Below are positions 1 to 8,101 of a DNA stretch of 64,000 nt, one piece after another. The first letter of the stretch is position 1; every line of letters starts with the position of its first letter. The DNA is from GCA-002050365 sp038235165 (lineage in GTDB: Bacteria; Acidobacteriota; Blastocatellia; Pyrinomonadales; Pyrinomonadaceae). The notes below the pieces were generated by a model. The model saw nothing but the letters and a program-made list of their open reading frames with translations. It was not told the DNA's origin and ran no database searches. The position numbers and the translations under genes were made by a program. The stretch is from positions 1 to 64,000 of the forward strand of contig JBBSUG010000022.1 of the NCBI GenBank assembly GCA_038235165.1, given 5' to 3'.

Positions 1-69
1 GTAACTGACTCCGACCAGTCGAGTAAATTGAGCAGGCTTTTTCATCTTGTATTTTTCATACACACTCAT
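1..69 (-). CDS. Transposase N-terminus, cut by the window edge
   Basis: Reading the minus strand from the ATG at 67-69, 23 codons run unbroken off the left edge. The peptide contains KPAQFTRLVGVSY. This resembles the N-terminal helix-turn-helix of IS5-type DDE transposases, which have a QF.RL.GVS pattern followed by a TF..M helix. Only this short piece is visible: no catalytic residues and no terminal inverted repeat can be checked. The roughly 285 AT-rich bases between this start and the next gene hold no other gene and probably include the end of the element and a promoter. Another HTH protein is possible. Confidence 0.5.
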   Translation of the reverse strand, partial: MSVYEKYKMKKPAQFTRLVGVSY

Positions 70-354
70 TCTTGCAAGTTTAGCAGAATGAATACTTATT
101 TAGGAAAGTTGTCTATTAATTAAATTAACTTCAATGTTTCATCGTTTGAGTCGAATCAATTTATAACTCTTAAATTTAACCGACTTAATTTCACTTTTAT
201 AGACGCTTTTTTTGGTCGAAAAAGTTGCAGAGTTTATTTGAACGAACTGATCGCTGCAAATGAAAAAATATGCGGATAAAAACCTTCAACGAATAAATCA
301 TTTTAGCAACTGACGCTCGACTCAATATGAATTTGGCAATACAATTGAACGAAT

Positions 355-816
355 ATGAGCATCTTTAAAATAGTCGGCATTGCAGTCGGTGCTGTCGCCA
401 TCGGTTTAGCCGGTTTATCAATAACGAATCCGGGCAATGTCGCGGAAACGTCCGCCGATGCACCGGATGCAAATTTTAGAACGCGGCATTATCAGGTAGA
501 TTTTGATACTTTTGTTAGTGAAACGAAAAAAATAGTTCCGACGCTGACCACTTATGGACAAAGCTGGAAATTGACCGGCAGTGGAAGCGACAATGACAGG
601 GAAAAGCAGTCTAACTCTATGACGATAGGGATTGAAGTTCCGGTCGTTTTCTTTGTTGACGATGTAGAAATCAGCGCGGTGAAAGAATCAAATAAGGATG
701 AAGTGCAGGTCAATGTGCGTTCAAATTCGCGCGTCGGCAAAAGTGATTTGGGCGAGAATAAACGGCACGTTCGGCAATTGCTGGACGCGCTTGATGAAAA
801 GTTTGGACATCAATAA
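355..816 (+). CDS. DUF1499 family protein, membrane-anchored or secreted
   Basis: This 153-residue protein begins with a hydrophobic segment (residues 4-26, IVGIAVGAVAIGLAGLSI), which could be a signal anchor. It ends with the conserved core of DUF1499: VFFVDDVEISAV, then NVRSNSRVGKSDLGENKRHV, then a closing amphipathic helix. The RS.SRVGKSDLG.N signature is the diagnostic part. DUF1499 proteins have no established biochemical function; many sit near membrane-lipid or transport genes. The next gene, a metal-ion transporter, starts 63 bp downstream on the same strand, so the two could be cotranscribed. No clear Shine-Dalgarno precedes the ATG. Confidence 0.78.
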   Translation: MSIFKIVGIAVGAVAIGLAGLSITNPGNVAETSADAPDANFRTRHYQVDFDTFVSETKKIVPTLTTYGQSWKLTGSGSDNDREKQSNSMTIGIEVPVVFFVDDVEISAVKESNKDEVQVNVRSNSRVGKSDLGENKRHVRQLLDALDEKFGHQ

Positions 817-878
817 ACTTTTTTCAACCCTTTGAAAAAAAACAACGTCCGCCGAAAAATGATCAGCGTGATATTTTT

Positions 879-1775
879 GTGAGCAGTAAATACAAAATAA
901 CCAACGCGCCGCTCGTCGGTGCTGTCATCAATGCCGTACTCGCCGCGATCAAAATTGCGGGCGGCGTGTTGGGCAGTTCCGGCGCGCTCATCGCCGACGG
1001 TATCGAATCGAGCGCGGATGTCGTCAGTTCGCTCGTCGTGTGGGGCGGTCTGCGAATTTCACTGAAACCCGCTGACGAAGATCATCCATACGGACACGGT
1101 AAAGCCGAACCTCTCGCGGCAGTCGCGGCGGCGGCGGCTCTCATCATCGCGGCGATAGTGATCGCGGTCGAAAGCATCAAACAAATTCTCACGCCGCACC
1201 AAATTCCGCGCTGGTACACGCTCGTTATTCTAGTCGGCGTAATTGTCGTCAAATTTTTTCTCTCAAAGTTCGTCGCGCACGTCGGGGAAGCGGTCGAAAG
1301 CACCGCCCTCAAAACCGATGCGGCGCACCATTTTTCCGATGCACTGACTTCCGCCGCCGCTTTTATCGGCATTTCAATTGCGCTGGTGGGCGGTGCGGGC
1401 TACGAAAGCGCGGACGATTGGGCAGCGCTCGCTGCCTGTGCCGTCATCGTTTACAACGGCATCAATCTGTTCAGAGACGGTGTAAACGAAATAATGGACA
1501 TTGCCCCGACGCAGGAATATGAGGACAAAATAAGAACCGTTGCACAGAGCGTGGACGGCGTTTTGGAAATCGAAAAATGCCGCATTCGCAAAAGCGGTCT
1601 GCACCGCTGGATTGATATTCACGTCGAAGTTGACGGCGAAATGCCTGTCTGGAAAGGTCACGAGATAGGTCATCAAGTTAAAGATGCACTGCTCGCTTCT
1701 GAACACGGAGTCGCCGATGTTTTGGTTCACATCGAACCACATCATTTATCTAAAAACGCGGAAACTAAGAATTAG
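879..1775 (+). CDS. Cation diffusion facilitator family transporter
   Basis: This is a 298-residue inner-membrane CDF transporter that exports divalent metal ions (Zn, Fe, Mn or Co) in exchange for protons. TM2 carries IADGIESSADVVSSL, followed by the family signature DHPYGHGKAEPLAA. TM5 carries DAAHHFSDALTS, whose His and Asp residues form the transport site typical of Zn/Fe-type members. Six hydrophobic segments precede a cytoplasmic C-terminal domain (about residues 205-290) with the ferredoxin-like pattern GVLEIEKCRIRKSG and conserved His residues. The start is a GTG; there is no upstream in-frame ATG before a stop. The exact metal cannot be read from the sequence. Confidence 0.92.
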   Translation: MSSKYKITNAPLVGAVINAVLAAIKIAGGVLGSSGALIADGIESSADVVSSLVVWGGLRISLKPADEDHPYGHGKAEPLAAVAAAAALIIAAIVIAVESIKQILTPHQIPRWYTLVILVGVIVVKFFLSKFVAHVGEAVESTALKTDAAHHFSDALTSAAAFIGISIALVGGAGYESADDWAALAACAVIVYNGINLFRDGVNEIMDIAPTQEYEDKIRTVAQSVDGVLEIEKCRIRKSGLHRWIDIHVEVDGEMPVWKGHEIGHQVKDALLASEHGVADVLVHIEPHHLSKNAETKN

Positions 1776-1804
1776 ATCATTGAAAAATCAGAAGTAAAAA
1801 ATGG

Positions 1805-2749
1805 TTACGACAAAAACACCTCGCCCTTCGGTTTTTCTTCACTCGTCAAAACCAACATTTCCGCCGTCGGTTTCAAAAACGGCAGATACCAAATTAAAAT
1901 TGTCGAAATGATAATGGCGACAGCGCAGGCGATTCCGCCTTCGATTCCGTAATCGCCGCCGGTTATATTCGGTGTGCCGAATCCGGTCACGCGCAGAAGC
2001 GGTGCAGTCGTCAGTTCGGTGATGCCGCTGACCGGCAATCCGAGAAACGCGCCCTGCACCCAATTCCACATCAAATGCAACCCGAACACAAACCATAAAT
2101 TGCGCGTTTTCAAATAAGCGACGCTGAACCAAATTCCCGCCAGTCCTGTGTTGATGACCGAAATATATGTCGCATTCGGGTTGCCGAGATGCGCCGAAGC
2201 AAAAAAGAGCGAAGTAAAAGCAATCGCCAGCCACGCCAGTTTCGCCCGCGCAAAGGTTTGCAACATATAACCGCGAAAAAACGCTTCTTCCGCCGCCGCG
2301 CCGAGAATAAAAACCAACAGCGAAATTCCCAGCGTCAACAAAATCGCCGACTGTCCGTTTTCATCATTTAACTGAAAACTCAACCCGCCGAAAACTATTC
2401 CGATGAAAGCCGCAAACAGAATCGAACCCGCGCCGAAAATAAGTCCGAAGCTCAAATCTTTCAGCCAATTTTTCGTGAACCAGCAGCCCAAAGCGCGAAA
2501 CGGCAGATTTTCGAGAAATTTGCCGCACAGCCAGCCGACGAAAATAGCTGTCGCCAGCAAAATAAAATTCGGGTAGATGAAAGAGAGCAAACTGTTTTTG
2601 TCGTAGCCAATCGGCAGCCGGTAAAGCATTTCTCTGACTATCGTGCCGAATAATGATGCGACCAGTAAAACCGCCAACAAATAAATGGTAAATCGCAAAC
2701 CGCTTCGCAAACGTCCGTATTTGTTGGTAAAAATTTCTTTTAGATTCAT
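1805..2749 (-). CDS. CPBP-family intramembrane glutamic endopeptidase
   Basis: This 314-residue polytopic membrane protein belongs to the CPBP (CAAX protease/bacteriocin-processing) family. Motif 1 is EEAFFRGYMLQ, with the two Glu and the Arg of the active site. Motif 2 is FFASAHLG and motif 3 is HLMWNWVQG, which supply the His and Asn. At least seven hydrophobic segments are visible. Relatives cleave membrane or prenylated peptides, and many act in stress or phage resistance, but the substrate here is unknown. I prefer the internal Met that begins MNLKEIFTNK; a longer form would start six codons upstream at 2767. It is convergent with the CDF gene, with only 29 bp between the stops. Confidence 0.88.
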   Translation of the reverse strand: MNLKEIFTNKYGRLRSGLRFTIYLLAVLLVASLFGTIVREMLYRLPIGYDKNSLLSFIYPNFILLATAIFVGWLCGKFLENLPFRALGCWFTKNWLKDLSFGLIFGAGSILFAAFIGIVFGGLSFQLNDENGQSAILLTLGISLLVFILGAAAEEAFFRGYMLQTFARAKLAWLAIAFTSLFFASAHLGNPNATYISVINTGLAGIWFSVAYLKTRNLWFVFGLHLMWNWVQGAFLGLPVSGITELTTAPLLRVTGFGTPNITGGDYGIEGGIACAVAIIISTILIWYLPFLKPTAEMLVLTSEEKPKGEVFLS

Positions 2750-2853
2750 ACTCTTTCCCGTCAGCAAAGCCGTTTTGCCAAAGTTTTATAAAGTTTACCA
2801 TAAGACTTTCGTCAATTATGGGCAAATTTTAATGATTGAATTAAGGAAACACT

Positions 2854-3108
2854 TTGGTTAAACTTTTCATTACGAAAATATTAATTTCAGTTTCGAACGA
2901 AGTTTTTCAGGTGAGCGAAAAACTCGCCAAACAATCAAAGATTTCGCTCAGCAAAGTGTTTGCGATAGGTGTTGAAAAATTGGCGGAAGAATACGATGAA
3001 GAAGACATCATCGCCCGCATTAATGAAGTTTGCGAAGAAGTTGACACTTCACTCGATCCATTTTGGAAGGAGATGCAAAGTCGAACTTTGCCGAAAGACG
3101 AATGGTAA
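2854..3108 (+). CDS. MazE-like (ChpI-type) antitoxin, orphaned
   Basis: The 84-residue product has an N-terminal ribbon-helix-helix region (ISVSNEVFQVSEKLAKQSKI, then SLSKVFAIGVEKL). It is followed by an acidic C-terminal tail with DTSLDPFWKEMQSRTLP and a terminal DEW. That tail is characteristic of antitoxins that overlap a MazF toxin gene, where it occupies the toxin's RNA site. The start is TTG at 2854. The stop overlaps the ATG of a toxin reading frame that ends after only 21 codons (3102-3167), so the antitoxin survives without a partner here. It may still repress its own promoter or cross-neutralise another MazF; both ideas are inference. Confidence 0.75.
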   Translation: MVKLFITKILISVSNEVFQVSEKLAKQSKISLSKVFAIGVEKLAEEYDEEDIIARINEVCEEVDTSLDPFWKEMQSRTLPKDEW

Positions 3109-3167
3109 TTGAACGCAGAGAAATTTGGTGGACTGGTTTGCCGGAGCCGACAATTTCAACGAATTAA
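3102..3167 (+). pseudogene. MazF toxin remnant (first 21 codons only)
   Basis: The ATG at 3102 overlaps the antitoxin stop, as in intact mazEF-type pairs. It encodes MVIERREIWWTGLPEP, which closely matches the conserved N-terminus of MazF endoribonucleases (GEIWWADLPEP). A TAA at 3165-3167 then ends the frame, and the next 75 bp show no continuation of the MazF fold in any frame. The catalytic core (the later RPVLV strand and the Thr/Ser region) is absent. This is therefore a 3'-deleted toxin rather than a point mutant. Confidence 0.7.
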
Positions 3168-3242
3168 ATTTGAATACAAAGTTGCTTTGTGAGTCCGTTT
3201 TTCTCCTTCTCAAAGTGTTAAAATTTATTTCTTACCTAATCC

Positions 3243-4289
3243 TCAAAATTGAATATAGCCTTTTTCAATTAAAAGTTCCGCGTTCAAAATCGCCGAACCC
3301 GCCGCGCCGCGCACGGTGTTGTGGCTCATTCCGACGAAGCGGTAATCGAAAATATTATCGGGGAACAATCTGCCGACGGTAATCGTCATTCCGCCGCCGT
3401 TGTCGCGGTCGAGACGCGGCTGCGGGCGCGAAGGTTCGTCGCAAACTTTGATAAAAGGTTTCGGCGACGAATGAAGATTGAGCGAAGGGAAGTTTGACAT
3501 CGCTTCCATCACGCCTTCGAGCGTCGAAACCTGCTTTAGTTTAACGCGCACCGAAGCCGTGTGTCCGTCGAGAACATTGACGCGAAAACATTGTGCGCTG
3601 ACCGTAAAATCGGCTTTTTCAATCGTTTCGCCGTTAAATTCGCCGAGAACTTTCTGCGCTTCTGTTTCCACTTTCGGCTCTTCGCCGGCGATATACGGCA
3701 TCACGTTGTCAATAATATCGAACGACGAAACGCCCGGATAACCGGCACCGGAAATCGCCTGCATCGTCGTCACGAACACCGATTCGACGCTGAATCGCCG
3801 GTGCAGCGCGGCGAGCGGCGGCGCAAAACTCATAATCGCGCAGTTCGGATTCGTCACGATGAAACCACGGTCGAAACCGCGCCGCTGTTTTTGAATTTCG
3901 ATCAAACCGAGATGCGCGTGGTTAATTTCGGGAATCAGCAGCGGCACGTCTTCTTCCATCCGGTAAGACGACGAATTGCTAATGACCGGAAACCCCGCCC
4001 GCGCAAATGCTTCTTCGGTTTCACGCGCCACATTTGACGGCAGAGATGAAAAGATCAAATCACATTCGAGCGGCGGCGCAATCGGCTGAACGACGATTTC
4101 CCTCACATTTTCGGGTATTTCGCCCGCCAATTTCCAGGCACACGCTTCCGCATAAGTTTTCCCGACCGACCGATCAGACGCGGCAAGCGCAGTGATCTCA
4201 AGTTGCGGATGCTGTTCCAAAAGCTGCACGAACCGCTGCCCGACCGTTCCGGTGGCTCCTAAAATTCCGACGCGATATTTTCTGCTCAT
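3243..4289 (-). CDS. asd: Aspartate-semialdehyde dehydrogenase
   Basis: This 348-residue cytoplasmic enzyme reduces aspartyl phosphate to aspartate semialdehyde with NADPH. That is the branch point to lysine, diaminopimelate, threonine and methionine. The N-terminus has the Rossmann motif VGILGATGTVGQRFV. The catalytic Cys lies in TNPNCAIMSFAPPL (about residue 149), and the DGHTASVRVKL segment supplies the general-base His. The spacing of AISGAGYPGVSSFDIIDNV resembles the archaeal/fungal-type subfamily rather than the E. coli type. Length is normal. It stands alone, not next to lysC or dapA. Confidence 0.93.
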   Translation of the reverse strand: MSRKYRVGILGATGTVGQRFVQLLEQHPQLEITALAASDRSVGKTYAEACAWKLAGEIPENVREIVVQPIAPPLECDLIFSSLPSNVARETEEAFARAGFPVISNSSSYRMEEDVPLLIPEINHAHLGLIEIQKQRRGFDRGFIVTNPNCAIMSFAPPLAALHRRFSVESVFVTTMQAISGAGYPGVSSFDIIDNVMPYIAGEEPKVETEAQKVLGEFNGETIEKADFTVSAQCFRVNVLDGHTASVRVKLKQVSTLEGVMEAMSNFPSLNLHSSPKPFIKVCDEPSRPQPRLDRDNGGGMTITVGRLFPDNIFDYRFVGMSHNTVRGAAGSAILNAELLIEKGYIQF

Positions 4290-4351
4290 AATGTATGTAA
4301 ATTTTGATTAGGAATATAAGAAAATCAAAAATCTTAGTCTAAATTAGCCGT

Positions 4352-4426
4352 GCCGCTTTTGTAAATTCCAAATTCCAGATTGCAAATTCCAAATCCCGGA
4401 TTTCGGTAAAGACTTGTCAAAGCGGC
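4352..4426. repeat. Inverted repeat enclosing tandem AAATTCC words
   Basis: An 8-bp inverted repeat (GCCGCTTT at 4352-4359, AAAGCGGC at 4419-4426) encloses a low-complexity stretch at 4363-4397. That stretch repeats AAATTCC four times with slight variation. It lies in the 207-bp gap between the starts of asd (minus strand) and the SH3 protein (plus strand). It belongs to the class of short intergenic words seen at several other places in the window. Confidence 0.55.
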
Positions 4427-4496
4427 AAAATGAATTTATAACTAATCCTTAGCGAACCGCTTCTTTTTCGATTGACGGTTGACGAATATAAAAATT

Positions 4497-5219
4497 ATGA
4501 AACAATGTTCGGTTTGCAAAACCACATATACCGATGCAACCTTGAAATTTTGTTTGGCGGACGGCGCAAATCTGATTTCCGTGCCGGATGCGGAAAAAAC
4601 GATGGCGATGTCATCTGGCAACAATCAAATGCGGGCGAATGTGCCTCCCGATTCCGTGCCGACCGTTTTTCCGGCAACGCGAATAAATCAACCGACTCGA
4701 AAAGGTGTCAGCCCGCTGATCGTGGCAATGTTGTGTCTGATTTTTCTGCTGGTCGCCGGCGGGTTGATCGGTTTTGCGTCTTACGTTTGGTTCAAACCGG
4801 GAACTGATAAAAATTTGACGGCGGCGAATTCTGCCGCGCTGACTCCGGCAGTTTCGCCGACGCTCGACAAAGAAAACGCCGAATTGAAACAAAAATTGGC
4901 AAATCTCGAAAAACAGGTCGCCGACCAAAAAAATCAGAGGAAAAATACTCCCGCCGAAACACTTTCGACACCAAACTCGTCATTGCCGACAACTGAGAGA
5001 ACCGCCCGCGCCAATTCTCCCGGCGACGGTTTTCTGGCTTTGCGAAGCGAACCGAATTCCGAAACCGGCTATCGCATCGCCAAAATTCCGCACGGCGCGA
5101 CGGTGACGGTTCTGAACTGTCCGAAACCTTCAAACATCGGGAAAATGGCGGGGCATTGGTGTCAGGTAAATTACAACGGGCAGGCTGGTTGGGCGTTCGA
5201 CGTATTTTTAACTTTTTAA
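4497..5219 (+). CDS. Zinc-ribbon, single-TM, SH3b-domain protein
   Basis: This is a 240-residue protein. Residues 1-30 have the pattern MKQCSVCKTTYTD...FCLADG, a small ribbon seen at the N-terminus of many acidobacterial membrane proteins. One transmembrane helix follows (VAMLCLIFLLVAGGLIGF, about residues 78-98). Then comes a short coiled coil (ENAELKQKLANLEKQVADQK). The C-terminus is a bacterial SH3 (SH3b) domain, from DGFLALRSEPNSETG to GHWCQVNYNGQAGWAFDVFL. SH3b domains commonly bind peptidoglycan or peptides, so I infer envelope localisation with the SH3 outside. I chose the ATG at 4497 over the TTG at 4479 because the ribbon conventionally begins at this Met. Confidence 0.85.
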   Translation: MKQCSVCKTTYTDATLKFCLADGANLISVPDAEKTMAMSSGNNQMRANVPPDSVPTVFPATRINQPTRKGVSPLIVAMLCLIFLLVAGGLIGFASYVWFKPGTDKNLTAANSAALTPAVSPTLDKENAELKQKLANLEKQVADQKNQRKNTPAETLSTPNSSLPTTERTARANSPGDGFLALRSEPNSETGYRIAKIPHGATVTVLNCPKPSNIGKMAGHWCQVNYNGQAGWAFDVFLTF

Positions 5220-5231
5220 TTTTTCGCGCAA

Positions 5232-5846
5232 CTAAAACTCTTTTTCTGCAAATTCGATGCGGTAAAAAATATCGGTTAATTTCAAACGGCTTTCAATTGA
5301 TTCGATTTCAAACTCACTTTCTAAACCGTCGTAAAAATAAAACTTCCAACTCTTATCGGTTTGCCGAATATAATGTTCGACGAGCGGTTTGTCCTGCGAC
5401 ACGAGAATATAATCGGTCAATGTCGGATTCCACAGTTGAAACCGGTGAAACTTTTCGCCGCGATCAAATTGCTCGGTCGAAGACGACAAAACTTCGATAA
5501 TCACCTGCGGGTTGAGAACGACATCTGTAAATTCGTCGTGATATTCCGGTTCACCACAAATAATCACCAAATCAGGATACGAAATCATTCCTTTGACGAG
5601 CGGACGTTTGACGGGGAACATTCCGCTACGGACTTTTGTGTCTTTGATTCTTAAACGACAGGGAGTGTTTATTAATTGACTGCCGAGAGCAACCGTAAAA
5701 TTTACGCAAATATCGCCGTGTTCACCGCTTTCGCCCGCCATCGCATAGATTTCGCCGTCGAGAAATTCGTAGCGTTCATCGGAATCGCGGTCAATTTCCA
5801 AATAATCTTCGACCGTGAAAACCGACTTTGTTTTGGCTAATCTCAT
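5232..5846 (-). CDS. Uma2-family putative restriction-like endonuclease
   Basis: This 204-residue protein has the Uma2 (DUF820) pattern: SVFTVEDYLEIDRDSDERYEFLDGEIYAMAG at the N-terminus, then SYPDLVIICGEP and PQVIIEVLSSSTEQFDRGEKF, then YILVSQDKPLVEHY. The PD..(x)n..EV.S arrangement corresponds to a PD-(D/E)XK nuclease core. Uma2 proteins are abundant and dispersed in acidobacteria and cyanobacteria; no activity is firmly assigned. It is convergent with the SH3 gene, 12 bp away, and is followed closely by a glycosyltransferase on the same strand without an obvious link. Confidence 0.88.
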   Translation of the reverse strand: MRLAKTKSVFTVEDYLEIDRDSDERYEFLDGEIYAMAGESGEHGDICVNFTVALGSQLINTPCRLRIKDTKVRSGMFPVKRPLVKGMISYPDLVIICGEPEYHDEFTDVVLNPQVIIEVLSSSTEQFDRGEKFHRFQLWNPTLTDYILVSQDKPLVEHYIRQTDKSWKFYFYDGLESEFEIESIESRLKLTDIFYRIEFAEKEF

Positions 5847-5861
5847 AATCGTTTTATCATA

Positions 5862-6974
5862 TCAAACTTTTCTCAAAAGCGAATCATAAAGTTTTTTGAG
5901 TTCGCGCAGATGCGCTTCAATGGTGAAATTATCTTTCGCAAAGCTCAATGCTCGGTTTGCCAAATCTTCACGCAAATTTTTATTTTGCAGCATCTTTATA
6001 ATCTTTTCGCTCAACATTTCCGCATCTCCGACGGGGAAAACTTCCGCATATTTTCCGTTTTCGGACGCTTCCAAAAGCGGTTCGATGTCAGACACGATCA
6101 GCGGAACTTTCGCCAGCATCGCCTCGGTCATTGCCACCGGCAAACCTTCCTGCAAAGATGAAAAAACGAATAAGTCGAGCGCGGTTAAAACGTCGGGAAT
6201 ATCAGTTCTCGCACCGAGAAAATGAACTTTTTCGGCGATTCCGTGATTACCACAAAATGCAACACATTCTCGAAATTTGCCTTCTGCTCCCGGCTCTATT
6301 TTGCCTGCGAAAATGCAGTGTGCGTTTTTGATTTCGGCGAAAGCCTTTGGCAGCGAACGACACACGGTCATCTGATCTTTGCGCGGATCGCGGTAGAAAT
6401 TGCCGATCATTCCCAGCAGAAGCGTGTTCTCGCTCAACCCTAATTCTTCTCTCAAATTTTTGCCCGTCGGCTGTAATCTTTTTTCGTCCGTTCCGTTATA
6501 AATGACGTGAGCGTTTCGTCTGACATCAAGTTTATCTTTTTCGGCAAGCCAACTTTGCAAACCCTTGCTGACAAAGATGTTCGCGTCCATTCGCGGAATT
6601 AAAAACCGTGAAGCCCGCCGGTTTTTCGCGTCGGCGATAAAGCCTTGAAATGTCAAAACTCTCTTCACCGGCAAGTTTATCGTCGCCAAAGAAAGATGCA
6701 GCGCGTCAACCGCCTGCTGCGCGTGAACTATTTTTATTTCGCGCTTTTTAATGATGTTTCTGAGTTGCCAAACGACGTTGAAATCCACCGGAAGTTTTCT
6801 GTGCAAGCGGATAAAATCCGCGCCCGACGCGCGAAAATCTTCTTCGAGTTCGCCGCCCTGCGTCGTGACGAAAGTCAGATCAATGCCAAAATCTTTCGCG
6901 TTGCGGCAAACGTCCAAAACGATTATTTCCGCGCCGCCGCGATTTACCGTATCTAAAAGATGCAGAACTTTCAT
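5862..6974 (-). CDS. Family 4 glycosyltransferase
   Basis: This 370-residue GT-B retaining glycosyltransferase probably adds a sugar to a lipid-linked or surface glycan on the cytoplasmic face. The N-terminus MKVLHLLDTVNRGGAEIIVL has the GGAE motif that opens the acceptor domain. The C-terminal nucleotide-sugar domain has VFSSLQEGLPVAMTEAMLAKVPLI, the E-x7-E motif. I prefer the Met at 6974 that begins MKVLHLL, because the 13 extra upstream residues are not conserved-looking. It is transcribed divergently from a GT2 gene across a 71-bp gap, suggesting a shared regulatory region and a joint role in polysaccharide synthesis. The sugar is not predictable. Confidence 0.9.
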   Translation of the reverse strand: MKVLHLLDTVNRGGAEIIVLDVCRNAKDFGIDLTFVTTQGGELEEDFRASGADFIRLHRKLPVDFNVVWQLRNIIKKREIKIVHAQQAVDALHLSLATINLPVKRVLTFQGFIADAKNRRASRFLIPRMDANIFVSKGLQSWLAEKDKLDVRRNAHVIYNGTDEKRLQPTGKNLREELGLSENTLLLGMIGNFYRDPRKDQMTVCRSLPKAFAEIKNAHCIFAGKIEPGAEGKFRECVAFCGNHGIAEKVHFLGARTDIPDVLTALDLFVFSSLQEGLPVAMTEAMLAKVPLIVSDIEPLLEASENGKYAEVFPVGDAEMLSEKIIKMLQNKNLREDLANRALSFAKDNFTIEAHLRELKKLYDSLLRKV

Positions 6975-7045
6975 CAAAAACAACTTGAGCCGACAAATGA
7001 CTTTTACGGGCAAATATGGTCTTATTTTCTTTCGACTTGTAACCG

Positions 7046-8011
7046 ATGAATTTCGCCGACACCAACCATCAACCGGAAGTTTTCGTCTTTGTGCCGTCGT
7101 ATAATCACGCGCCGTTCGTCGAAAAATGTCTGAAATCCATTGTCAATCAAACTTTAGCACCAAAAAAACTGCTCGTCATTGACGACGGTTCAAAAGACGA
7201 TTCGCCGAAAACAATCGAGAGAGTTTTGAACGACTGTCCGTTTGACGCGGAATTAATCGTGCGCGAAAATCGCGGATTATGCGCGACATTGAACGAGGGT
7301 TTCGCGAAGAGTTCAGGCGCGTATTTCGCCTATCTCGGTTCCGATGATCTGTGGCTGCCGGAATTTCTGGCGGCGCGTGTTGAACTTTTGAGCCGCCGCG
7401 AAAAAGCGGTTTTGGCTTACGGACACGCTTTTACGATTGACGCGGAAGAAAATATCATTGACTGTTCGACCGAATGGGCGGCGTTTCCCGACGGCGATCC
7501 GCGCCCGATGCTTTTCAGCGGTAGTGCGCCGTTTAGCCCGACGGTCGTTTATCGGCGCACTGCTCTCGAAAATTTGCACTGGAACGAAAAATCCGGTCTC
7601 GAAGACTACGATCTTTATCTGCGTCTCAGTAAAAAAGGTGAGTTTGCCTTTGACGAACAAATTCTCGCCGCGTGGCGGCAGCACGGCACAAATACCAGCG
7701 ACAATTGGGAATTTATGCTTGACGAAATTCTCGCCGCGCAGCAGCGAAACGCTGACGAACTCGGTCTTGATAAAGCGAGTTTAGCGAGAATTCAATCCGC
7801 TGCTAAATTGACGCACACTGAAAATTTAGCTCGCTCCGGCAGAAAAAAACAAGCACTTTCCCTATTTCTAAAAAACGCGCCGGCTGCCGGTTCCGTCTCG
7901 TTTCTCGCCAAAAATGCTTTGCGAATTTTGCTTCCGATGCCGCTGCTGCGCCGACTTCGTAAATCTTCGCAACGCCGAATGACGGAAAAATACGGGAAGT
8001 TGAATATTTGA
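7046..8011 (+). CDS. Family 2 glycosyltransferase
   Basis: This is a 321-residue GT-A fold inverting glycosyltransferase. The N-terminal half has VFVPSYNHAPFVEKCLKSI and LLVIDDGSKDDS, which form the nucleotide-binding edge. Then comes YLGSDDLWLP with the DxD-like metal site (DD), and later SGLEDYDLYLRLSKKG, the ED.D.. acceptor-side motif. The C-terminal 90 residues are helical and basic and may associate with the membrane. It pairs divergently with the GT4 gene, which supports a surface-glycan function. Confidence 0.9.
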   Translation: MNFADTNHQPEVFVFVPSYNHAPFVEKCLKSIVNQTLAPKKLLVIDDGSKDDSPKTIERVLNDCPFDAELIVRENRGLCATLNEGFAKSSGAYFAYLGSDDLWLPEFLAARVELLSRREKAVLAYGHAFTIDAEENIIDCSTEWAAFPDGDPRPMLFSGSAPFSPTVVYRRTALENLHWNEKSGLEDYDLYLRLSKKGEFAFDEQILAAWRQHGTNTSDNWEFMLDEILAAQQRNADELGLDKASLARIQSAAKLTHTENLARSGRKKQALSLFLKNAPAAGSVSFLAKNALRILLPMPLLRRLRKSSQRRMTEKYGKLNI

Positions 8012-8101
8012 ATTAACACATCGCCGTATCAATTGAAAAACAAGTTGCGAAAATTTTACGAATGCAGTAACGCAGTGCGCTGAAAATGTGTTTTTGCATC
8101 A

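Noticed and set aside
3125..3382. Open frame continuing after the MazF remnant
   Set aside because: It is not in the toxin frame, reads into the asd gene from the opposite strand, and shows no MazF features.
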